Shown here piece by piece: positions 7,792 through 14,973 of a stretch of DNA of 35,385 nt. Below the pieces are notes generated by a model. It ran no database searches. It had not been told where the DNA came from and worked only from the letters and a program-made list of their open reading frames with translations. A program made the translations under genes and the position numbers. This DNA is from Rubrolithibacter sp043763625 (GTDB lineage Bacteria > Bacteroidota > Bacteroidia > Sphingobacteriales > Sphingobacteriaceae). Location of the stretch: the NCBI GenBank assembly GCA_043763625.1, contig JAYULL010000130.1, positions 1 to 35,385 of the forward strand, given 5' to 3'. Numbering within the stretch: position 1 is the first letter of the stretch; each line of letters starts with the position of its first letter.

Positions 7792-9267
7792 TTAGTTTGA
7801 GGCCAGGGCCATTATTTTTTCTTCTGTTGCTTCGGAGTGTAACAACTCACCGGCAAGCAACCCTTTTTTTATAACTAAAATCCTATCGCAAATGCCTAAC
7901 AGTTCGGGCAAATCGCTCGATACGATCATTATGCCTTTACCCGCCGCGGCCAATGATTTTAATATTTCGTAAATTTCAAACTTAGCGCCCACATCAATGC
8001 CAACGGTAGGTTCATCTATAATTAAAACATCGGGGTTGGTTAATAACCATTTGGCCAGCACTACTTTTTGTTGATTACCGCCACTTAGGTTATTTACTTT
8101 TTGTTGTACACCCGGTGTAACGATATTTAGTTTGTCTTTTGATATTAGTGCCAATTGCTTCACCCTATTATGGTTGTACCAGCGCCCCACCAAAGCATTG
8201 CTGAGCTTGCCGGATATAATGTTATCCTGAATAGACATATCTGCAAACAATCCCAAACTTTTTCGTTCTTCAGGAACAAAGGCCATCCCTTTTAAAATAG
8301 ATTGAAAGGGATGGCCGATATGGAGTTTTTCATTTTTTAAAATCACTTCACCCGATACAAAATCATCTGCGCCAAAAATAGCTCGTACAATTTCTGTTCG
8401 CCCTGCACCTACTAACCCGGCAAGGCCCAATATTTCTCCACGGTGTAATTGAAACGAAATATCGTTGAACCTTTTTCCATACAGGTTTTTTACGGATAAC
8501 AATACTTCTGTTTGCAGGTGCGATGCCGTTTTTGCCGTTACCAGGTCTCGCCCTACCATGCGTTTTATCAGGCCCTCTTTGGTAATATCTTTTTGTAAGA
8601 AAGTACCCTGGTATTTACCATCTTTTAAAATACTGATACGGTCGGCTAACAAAAATATTTCCTCTAAACGGTGGGATATATAGATGATGGCAACACCCTG
8701 GCTTTTTAATTTTTGCAAGATGCTGAATAAAGTATTTGTTTCTTTTTCGGTAAGCGAAGCTGTGGGTTCATCTAAAATAAAAATAGCCGGTTTTTTGGAA
8801 AGTGCTTTGGCAATTTCAACCAGTTGCTTTTGCGCCGCCGATAGTTTTGATACCCGCATCCGGGGATTTATTTCACTCAAATTTAATTGCTGCAGCAGTG
8901 CTGTTGTTTGCCGGTACAATTTATCAAACCGGATAAACCCAAATTTATTTGTAGGTTGTTGGTTCGCAAAAATATTTTCTGCCACATTCAAATTATCTAC
9001 CAAACTTAAGTGCTGATAAACGATGGATACACCAAGGTTAAAAGCGGTTTGTGGGTTGGCAATATTTACGAACTCATCATTTATTCTTATTATACCTTCA
9101 TCAGGCTGCAGGTTGCCGGCCAAAATGTTCATGAGGGTGCTTTTGCCGGCTCCATTTTCTCCGCACAACGCATGTATCTCTCCGGGCAAAACGTTTAGTT
9201 CAACTCCATTCAATGCTTTAACCCCGGGAAAGGATTTGCAAATATTTTTGAGGGATAGTTGTGCCAT
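7792..9267 (-). CDS. Sugar ABC transporter ATPase with two ABC domains (RbsA-like, CUT2)
   Basis: This 491-aa protein has two ABC domains in tandem, as in RbsA/MglA. Domain 1 has Walker A GENGAGKS (36-43), a variant signature LSAAQKQ and Walker B FILDEPTAS. Domain 2 has a degenerate P-loop (GLVGAGRTE), a canonical LSGGNQQK signature and Walker B VLIIDEPTVG. This asymmetry is normal for the family, where one site is catalytically dominant. It powers import by the permease just downstream. Its ATG overlaps the stop of the dehydrogenase by one base (TAATG), implying translational coupling at the head of the operon. The import substrate, probably D-apiose, is inferred from neighbours. Confidence 0.93.
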   Translation of the reverse strand: MAQLSLKNICKSFPGVKALNGVELNVLPGEIHALCGENGAGKSTLMNILAGNLQPDEGIIRINDEFVNIANPQTAFNLGVSIVYQHLSLVDNLNVAENIFANQQPTNKFGFIRFDKLYRQTTALLQQLNLSEINPRMRVSKLSAAQKQLVEIAKALSKKPAIFILDEPTASLTEKETNTLFSILQKLKSQGVAIIYISHRLEEIFLLADRISILKDGKYQGTFLQKDITKEGLIKRMVGRDLVTAKTASHLQTEVLLSVKNLYGKRFNDISFQLHRGEILGLAGLVGAGRTEIVRAIFGADDFVSGEVILKNEKLHIGHPFQSILKGMAFVPEERKSLGLFADMSIQDNIISGKLSNALVGRWYNHNRVKQLALISKDKLNIVTPGVQQKVNNLSGGNQQKVVLAKWLLTNPDVLIIDEPTVGIDVGAKFEIYEILKSLAAAGKGIMIVSSDLPELLGICDRILVIKKGLLAGELLHSEATEEKIMALASN

Positions 9268-10310
9268 TAAAAAGTTTTTAAATCAATAAGCTGATTATTT
9301 TTTGCAGAAGCATACGCTGCATGTACCAACCGCACTGTTTCAAAATTATCGGCACCGGTTGTTTCTGCTTTTGCGCCGCCTTGTAAATGATGTAAAATAT
9401 TCCGGTTGCAATCCACAATGCTGGAATGTACCAGGGCATATTCAGGATCTGCCCACGGGTACATTTCGGGTATCGCTTTTTCTGAGGTTGTTTCCTGCCT
9501 TGTGGTAATGTTAAGTGTATAGTCTTTTGATAAGTGAATAGAACCTTTTTCGCCTTCCACCAAAATATAGGTTTGTGGAAACGATTCATGTTCTAAAATA
9601 GAAGCGTACGACATTTCTGCATAACAGGAAATCCCGTTCTTCATTTTCATCAGCACATTGGCAACATCTTCGCCTTTTATGGTTGGGTTAATTGAATGGG
9701 TTTGGCAATACAAAGTTTCTGCTTCGCCAAACAAAAATCGGCATACATCTAATATATGCGATCCGATATCGGTAATAATAAACTGATCTAATTCAGCCAA
9801 GAAAGGTTGGTTATCAAACACGGGAAATGCTGAGCAGAAAGTTACCCTTGCTTTAAAGGATCGGCCAATAATGCCGCTATCCGTTAGTTGTTTTAACCTT
9901 CGTATTGGGGCTTGCCAACGAAAATTTTCGTGTATAAAAAAAGGAACGGCTGCATCATTGCAAGCCGTCAACATTTTCTTTGCAAGTGACAAACAAGGCG
10001 CCATGGGCTTTTGGCAAATAACCGGCACACCATATTTTGCGGCCAATAGCGTAAAGGGTTCATGAGTGCCTGCATCGGTGATGATGTCAACAAAATCTAA
10101 ACGTTCGTTGGCAAAAAGTTTCTCTGCATCATCATAGCAATTTGCCGTTGGACAAAACTGTTTTGCAAGCTCCTGTGCTTTTGAAATTGTTCTGTTATAC
10201 AATGCAACAGGTGCCGCAGCATCCAGCTTCAGCCATGCAGGCAATTGGTACCTGGCCCAAAAGCCGCAGCCGATAATGGCAAAGCGTAATTTTAAACTTT
10301 CTTTCATCAA
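9267..10310 (-). CDS. apsD: Gfo/Idh/MocA oxidoreductase, probable D-apiose dehydrogenase
   Basis: This 347-aa protein has an N-terminal NAD(P) Rossmann domain (IIGCGFWARYQLP, residues 12-24). The family lysine is K101 in CQKPMA, where most members have EKP. The C-terminal domain has the usual D181-x-x-x-H185 pair in DIGSHILDVCRF. D-apiose dehydrogenase (ApsD), which oxidises apiose to apionolactone, belongs to this family. It is the first gene of the minus-strand operon and overlaps the ABC ATPase by 1 bp, fitting a job on the freshly imported sugar. Start: two ATGs in tandem (10310 and 10307); either is possible. The family is certain. The substrate is inferred from the RuBisCO-like, kinase and oxidoisomerase neighbours. 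Confidence 0.75.
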   Translation of the reverse strand: MMKESLKLRFAIIGCGFWARYQLPAWLKLDAAAPVALYNRTISKAQELAKQFCPTANCYDDAEKLFANERLDFVDIITDAGTHEPFTLLAAKYGVPVICQKPMAPCLSLAKKMLTACNDAAVPFFIHENFRWQAPIRRLKQLTDSGIIGRSFKARVTFCSAFPVFDNQPFLAELDQFIITDIGSHILDVCRFLFGEAETLYCQTHSINPTIKGEDVANVLMKMKNGISCYAEMSYASILEHESFPQTYILVEGEKGSIHLSKDYTLNITTRQETTSEKAIPEMYPWADPEYALVHSSIVDCNRNILHHLQGGAKAETTGADNFETVRLVHAAYASAKNNQLIDLKTF

Positions 10311-10362
10311 TAATGTGTGCCGGAATAAATATGGGCAATAAAAATAATCGCTATTATTGTTA

Positions 10363-10389
10363 ACTGTACTGTACTATACTATATCTTTG
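10363..10389 (+). promoter_or_regulatory. Candidate promoter and operator between regulator and operon
   Basis: In the 145-bp divergent region, ACTGTACTGTACTATACTATAT (10363-10384) is a run of near-identical 5-base units containing the palindrome GTACTGTAC. It runs directly into TATCTTTG (10382-10389), which matches the Bacteroidota minus-7 element TAnnTTTG. A TTG lies 22 bp upstream at 10357-10359. A second candidate operator is the exact 10-bp direct repeat GCCGGAATAA at 10319-10328 and 10408-10417, flanking this site. It likely drives the GntR gene and could let the regulator control both directions. Confidence 0.4.
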
Positions 10390-10455
10390 GCTAATATAAA
10401 GTTAGTGGCCGGAATAACAAAGTAATCTTTACTTTTATCTAAAGCGGATGCATCA

Positions 10456-11469
10456 ATGAATAAACTGGTAAGGGTAAATAACCAATCGAGCAAGCCAAAG
10501 TACCTGCAGGTAATGCAGGCTGTAACAGATGGAATTGAGGCCGGCATTTATAAAAAAGGGCAGTTATTGCCTTCTATAAACGAAATGGCCAGCACTAATA
10601 AAACCGCCAAAGAAACCATAGCCAAAGCCTATGCAGGGCTGCGGGAACAAGGAGTAATTATTTCTCAAGCAGGAAAAGGTTTTTATGTAGCCAATGCAAA
10701 AGCTAAAGCAGGGCTTAATATTTTTGTATTGTTCGATACGTTTTATGCCTTCAAAGAAACTTTATACAGCGCATTAAAAGCAGCACTGCCGAAAAATACA
10801 AGGTTTCATATTTTATTTCATCATTATAATGTGCACCAGTTTGAAGAGCAAATAAAGGATGCTCTCGGTAATTATAATTTTTATGTAATTATGCCACATT
10901 TCAATACCGATGTTTCCTCAATTGTAAATACCATACCCCGGGATAAATTATTATTGCTGGATAGGGACATACCAACACTTGGTACAGGCTATGCGGCCGC
11001 TTACCAGGATTTTGAAAACGATGTGTTTACTAATTTACAACAGGCGTTACCCCTGATAAAAAAGTATAAACACCTATACCTTGTGGTAGGTAAAGAACAT
11101 TTGCAACATGTACCTGCACCCATTATTAAAGGGTATAAAAAGTTTTGTAAAAAAGAAAATGTAATGGGCCGGGTAATGGAAAATATGGAGGAAAAAAGTA
11201 TTAAGGCCGGCAATGCTTTTCTTATTTTTCATGATACGGATATGGTACACTTTATAAAATTTTGCGAAAGCAAGAAGTGGAAACCCGGGAAGGATATTGG
11301 TCTGATAAGTTTTGATGATACCGATTTAAAAGAAATACTGTTGGGCGGCATCACCGTTATTACCACCGATTTTGAAAAATTGGGCACAACCGCGGGGAAA
11401 TTAATTAAGGAGAAAAGGATGGAGAAAATTGCCAACCCATCCATGTTTATAAAAAGAAAAACATTATAA
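10456..11469 (+). CDS. GntR-family regulator with sugar-binding (LacI/PBP-like) effector domain
   Basis: This 337-aa protein has an N-terminal winged helix-turn-helix of the GntR type (about residues 12-82: LQVMQAVTDGIEAG, GQLLPSINEMA, AYAGLREQGVI, then the wing GKGFYV). The long C-terminal part resembles periplasmic-binding/LacI effector domains (IGLISFDDTDLKEIL, GGITVITTDFEKLG), a fusion frequent in Bacteroidota sugar loci. It diverges from the apiose operon across a 145-bp region with candidate operator repeats, so it is probably its local repressor or activator responding to apiose or a pathway intermediate. Its stop is followed in the same frame by a decayed glycosidase remnant. The effector is inferred, not visible. 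Confidence 0.88.
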   Translation: MNKLVRVNNQSSKPKYLQVMQAVTDGIEAGIYKKGQLLPSINEMASTNKTAKETIAKAYAGLREQGVIISQAGKGFYVANAKAKAGLNIFVLFDTFYAFKETLYSALKAALPKNTRFHILFHHYNVHQFEEQIKDALGNYNFYVIMPHFNTDVSSIVNTIPRDKLLLLDRDIPTLGTGYAAAYQDFENDVFTNLQQALPLIKKYKHLYLVVGKEHLQHVPAPIIKGYKKFCKKENVMGRVMENMEEKSIKAGNAFLIFHDTDMVHFIKFCESKKWKPGKDIGLISFDDTDLKEILLGGITVITTDFEKLGTTAGKLIKEKRMEKIANPSMFIKRKTL

Positions 11470-11475
11470 AAATGC

Positions 11476-11741
11476 AATCAGGAATCGAGTTGTTTCCTTA
11501 TGGATAAGGGTATTGATAAAAATTCTACGGCAGCAGGCAAACCATTAACTGTGATGCTGAGTAAAATAAAAGGGGCTATGCTAAAAATATATTGGTGCAA
11601 TCCTAGCAATGGCAAAAAAACTGCCGTGGGAATTATCAAAAATGGCAGGTGCAAAATATTGTGCCCCCATCCACAGGTTATGGAAACAATTGGGTGTTGG
11701 TCATGGATGATGCCGCAAAACATTACACCATTGCCGAATAG
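11476..11741 (+). pseudogene. Remnant of a DUF4038/GH140-type glycosidase C-terminal domain
   Basis: This stretch has no start or catalytic barrel. It translates as GKPLTVMLSKIKG then IYWCNPSNGKKTAVG in one frame. After a shift at the five-C run (11664-11668) it continues PPSTGYGNNWVLVMDDAAKH and ends at TAG 11739-11741. This order is characteristic of the beta-sandwich domain (called putative collagen-binding, PF12904) that follows the DUF4038 barrel; GH140 apiosidases have this architecture. One extra C in the run would restore the frame. The fragment lies between the regulator and the GH-A gene, so the locus probably once held an apiosidase-like gene here. The match is by eye and a profile search is needed to confirm it. 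The frameshift could be real or a sequencing error, but the missing N-terminal half cannot be. Confidence 0.65.
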
Positions 11742-11827
11742 ACAATAAAATGAGCTGCATGTTTTACGGATTGCCCTGATTTTTATGAGTATAGACCAAA
11801 TCAATTAAATATTTTAAACTAACTACA

Positions 11828-13225
11828 ATGCGAAAATTATTTTTTTTATTTTTTGTAATATGTTCACTTAACAGCATTGCCCAAATTAAGCCGATTGGGT
11901 TGCTACCTGCCAATGCACATTATTTCTATTATAACGGAAAGCCGACAGTACTCATAACTTCCGGTGAACACTATGGAGCCGTTTTGAACCCTGATTTTGA
12001 TTTTGTAACCTACCTCAAAGAATTAAAAAGAAATGGATTGAACATGACCCGTACCATGACCGGAGCTTACATGGAACCGGTAGGTGCTTTCGATATTGAA
12101 AAAAATACGTTAGGGCCACAGGCTAGTAGGTTTATTTGTCCCTTTGCCCGTAGTATGGTAAATAATACCCCGGAAAAAGGAAATAAGTTCGATTTGAATA
12201 AATGGGACGATGCATATTTTGTTCGCCTTAAATCCTTTATGGCAGAGGCTTATAAGCAAGGGGTAATTGTTGAGCTATCGCTCTTTTGTCCCTTTTATGA
12301 AGATGGGCAATGGTTCTTAAGCCCCTTTAATACTATTAACAATATTAATGCTGTAGGTAATATAAAAAGAGATGAACCTTATACTTTGGACAAGAGTGAT
12401 GGCTTATTGGCTTTTCAGGAAAAAATGGTACGTAAGTTGGTTGCAGAGCTAAAACGTTTTCCTAACCTGATGTACGAAATTAGTAACGAACCTTACTTTG
12501 GTGGCATTACGGCGGAGTGGCAGAAGCATATTTCGCAAGTGATTGCCGATGCAGAAAAACCATTTACCCACAAACATTTAATTACCCAAAATATAGCCAA
12601 CTACACCGAGCTAATTACCAAGCCCAATCCATTGGTATCGGTTTTTAATTTTCATTACGCGTCGCCTCCAAATGCCATTACCCTCAATTATGGTTTGAAT
12701 AAAGCGATAGGCAATAATGAAACAGGGTTTAAGGGCCAAAAAGATTCTACCTATCGCAAACAGGCCTGGGAGTTTATGTTGGCAGGTGGGGCACTTTTTA
12801 ATAACCTTGATTATTCTTTTACGGTGGGCCACGAAAACGGCACTTTCAAATACCCCGCCCCTCAACCCGGCGGTGGAACACGGGCATACCGGGATCAATT
12901 GGGTTATTTAAAGAAATTTTTAGAATCATTTCAATTTCAAAACTTTAAACCGGATTCAACTATTTGCGTGGGTGGCATTCCTGAGGGTTGTACATCTTAC
13001 ATGCTGATAGAACAAGGAAAGCAATATGCTTTTTATGCAATGGCACTAACAAGTATTTCGCCGGTGTTTAATATACCCGCCGGTAAATACAGGGTTGAAT
13101 GGTTAAACCCGGTAACCGGCTTATATGGTAAAAAGATCAAAATTAATCACAAGGGAGGTACTTTAAAACTAAAGTCTCCGAAAACTTCAGAAGACATCGC
13201 ATTAAGCATTAAACGGATCAAATAA
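11828..13225 (+). CDS. Secreted clan GH-A (cellulase-like) glycoside hydrolase
   Basis: This 465-aa protein has a Sec signal peptide (about residues 1-18, ending NSIAQ) and a TIM-barrel region. The likely acid/base is E221 in YEISNEPYF, the NEP motif of strand 4 in clan GH-A. The likely nucleophile is E298 in GNNETGFKG. Residues about 395-465 look like a small C-terminal beta domain. It is exported to the periplasm or surface. I do not recognise a specific GH family. Its position beside the apiose operon, just after a GH140-like remnant, suggests it removes apiose or trims an apiose-bearing plant glycan. Other plant-polysaccharide activities are equally possible on sequence alone. No polymer-import SusC/D pair is present in the window. 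Confidence 0.75.
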   Translation: MRKLFFLFFVICSLNSIAQIKPIGLLPANAHYFYYNGKPTVLITSGEHYGAVLNPDFDFVTYLKELKRNGLNMTRTMTGAYMEPVGAFDIEKNTLGPQASRFICPFARSMVNNTPEKGNKFDLNKWDDAYFVRLKSFMAEAYKQGVIVELSLFCPFYEDGQWFLSPFNTINNINAVGNIKRDEPYTLDKSDGLLAFQEKMVRKLVAELKRFPNLMYEISNEPYFGGITAEWQKHISQVIADAEKPFTHKHLITQNIANYTELITKPNPLVSVFNFHYASPPNAITLNYGLNKAIGNNETGFKGQKDSTYRKQAWEFMLAGGALFNNLDYSFTVGHENGTFKYPAPQPGGGTRAYRDQLGYLKKFLESFQFQNFKPDSTICVGGIPEGCTSYMLIEQGKQYAFYAMALTSISPVFNIPAGKYRVEWLNPVTGLYGKKIKINHKGGTLKLKSPKTSEDIALSIKRIK

Positions 13226-13892
13226 GCACCATGAACAAAAATCTGTTATTTGGCCATTTTGTTTTCTTGGTTAGGCATTTGCAGTAGTATTTGTTGGTCA
13301 AAGATCTCAAATGCAACTTCATACGTAGGGTTGCAATTTTTAACTAACTTGCTAAAGCGGCTAATTTTCGTAAATCATCAATAAAGTGGTTCGAAATATG
13401 CACAGTAAGGTGAGCCTGAAAGGCAAGTGAAAATTGATTCCTTTGCCTTTTTTATTTTTCAAGAACGTCGATAGACACACTCTGTCATTTTACGCATAAC
13501 AGAACAGGTAGTCTTATTCGAGCAACGACACAAATCTTAAAACGGGAAACCCATTACCGGTTCATGCCTAAAAAAAAACAGCTTCATCTACTTGGGCGAA
13601 AGGAGGGTGGTAGTTGAGTTTCGATTGTGGATTACCTTTGTTGACCCATTTGTTTACATTCTACTGTAAAACTTAATTTTGGACCGAGGTACTTCAATTA
13701 TCGCTCGCTCCGACTTTTTGAAAGTATCATAAATTTAACACATTATTTGCTGCTGCTGATAAGTTCGATGATATAGTTCCCATCCAAATCTTTTAACTCG
13801 GTGGTACTACTTCCGTCGCGGTTATCCATACCAAACCCTGTTCGGTTCACCGCAATTTTTGATTACCTTTAATATCAGCTAATATTACTACA
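13226..13892. other. Spacer with gene remnants (right border of the island)
   Basis: No intact gene is visible. At 13743 onward on the minus strand, a short ORF reads GFGMDNRDGSSTTELKDLDG followed by NYIIEL and a stop (TAA at 13743-13745). It resembles the last strands of a glyoxalase/VOC-fold protein, so it may be a remnant. At 13230 (+) a short start (MNKNLLFGHFVFLV) runs quickly into a stop. The remainder is featureless AT-rich DNA. Together with the spacer at 1393-1908 it brackets the catabolic island. Confidence 0.35.
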
Positions 13893-14741
13893 ATGGAAAA
13901 ATTAAAAATACTCCTGGATATTAATGGAAATTATATCATCATTGGTTTGCTGGTTGTTTTTTATACGATGGAGCAAGTGTTAAGCACTGCTTTTAAATTC
14001 AATAAACGACCACTGCATCTTTTTCACAATGTACTATTCCTTGGAGTCTTTATAATTGCTAGTTATTTTTTTGCTATGTTCCAAGTGTTTAGTGTCAAAT
14101 GGTTTAATGACCATCATATAGGGTTATTATACTTGGTCCAAATTCCTTATTGGCTAAAACTACTGATTGGTGTAGCGCTATTTGATATGACCTCATACTG
14201 GTTCCACCGTATGTCACATAAAACTCCATTTCTATGGCGCCTACATCGGGTGCATCATAGCGATACAACTATGGATTCTACTACATTTTTCAGAGGTCAT
14301 CCTCTTGAGATATTGATATTTGGCAATGCTAATATTGTTGGAGCTGCCATTTTTGGGTTAGATTTAATGACAATGGGTCTTTATTCCCTTATTTTTATTC
14401 CGCTTGTTTTTGCAGAGCATACAAATCTTTTGTTCCCACGTTGGGTGGATTCTACTCTTGGGTGGATCTTTGTTACTCCTAACCTCCACAAAGTGCACCA
14501 TGAACAGGACCAGCATTATACTGATTCTAACTTTGCAGACATTTTTATTTTCTGGGACCGCTTATTTGGAACATATAAATACCGGGAGGTAAAAGAAATT
14601 AAATATGGTTTAAAAGAATTTGAAGAGGGTAAAAAGCAAACATTCCTGTACCTGATGAAAAGCCCTTTCATTAAAATCAAACGTATTGCTTCTGATGAAT
14701 TAGCAAGCATTGAAATGAAATCGGATATGCCCGATAGCTGA
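13893..14741 (+). CDS. Sterol desaturase / fatty acid hydroxylase family di-iron membrane protein
   Basis: This 282-aa protein has four or more membrane helices (about 14-32, 45-68, 85-102, 140-178) and the family's histidine boxes. These are HRMSH (105-109), HRVHH (118-122) and HKVHH (199-203), followed by the typical FADIFIFWDRLFGTY block. These residues bind two irons and use O2 to hydroxylate or desaturate a lipid chain at the inner membrane. Length and motif spacing are normal. No lipid-biosynthesis partner is adjacent. It follows a remnant-filled spacer and precedes a receptor on the opposite strand, so it is probably monocistronic. The substrate cannot be told; bacterial members act on fatty acids, carotenoids or sphingolipid-like lipids. 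Confidence 0.9.
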   Translation: MEKLKILLDINGNYIIIGLLVVFYTMEQVLSTAFKFNKRPLHLFHNVLFLGVFIIASYFFAMFQVFSVKWFNDHHIGLLYLVQIPYWLKLLIGVALFDMTSYWFHRMSHKTPFLWRLHRVHHSDTTMDSTTFFRGHPLEILIFGNANIVGAAIFGLDLMTMGLYSLIFIPLVFAEHTNLLFPRWVDSTLGWIFVTPNLHKVHHEQDQHYTDSNFADIFIFWDRLFGTYKYREVKEIKYGLKEFEEGKKQTFLYLMKSPFIKIKRIASDELASIEMKSDMPDS

Positions 14742-14973
14742 TTGCCTTTCTTTCAATTTTTAAATAATTCTGCGACTAACAAAAGTATTGCTGCACGCGG
14801 TGCAGGACGTTGAACCAATCGGCTACAAATCTTTATCAGCAACAGTTCGGGCTTGACGAATAAAGCCGGACAAAAGTTCTTACCTTCAGCTTTTAAACAA
14901 AACCAAGCAGCAGTTCCTGGCGGGACGTTATAAAATATCCCACCTGCAGCAATACCTGAACGTTAGCCTTTCA

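Noticed and set aside
14742..14973. Possible fragment of a Crp/Fnr-type regulator (reads YLQLLNKTKQQFLAGRYKIS then HLQQYLNVS)
   Set aside because: It vaguely resembles the C-terminal end of that family, but the match is short and the recognition helix is not convincing.
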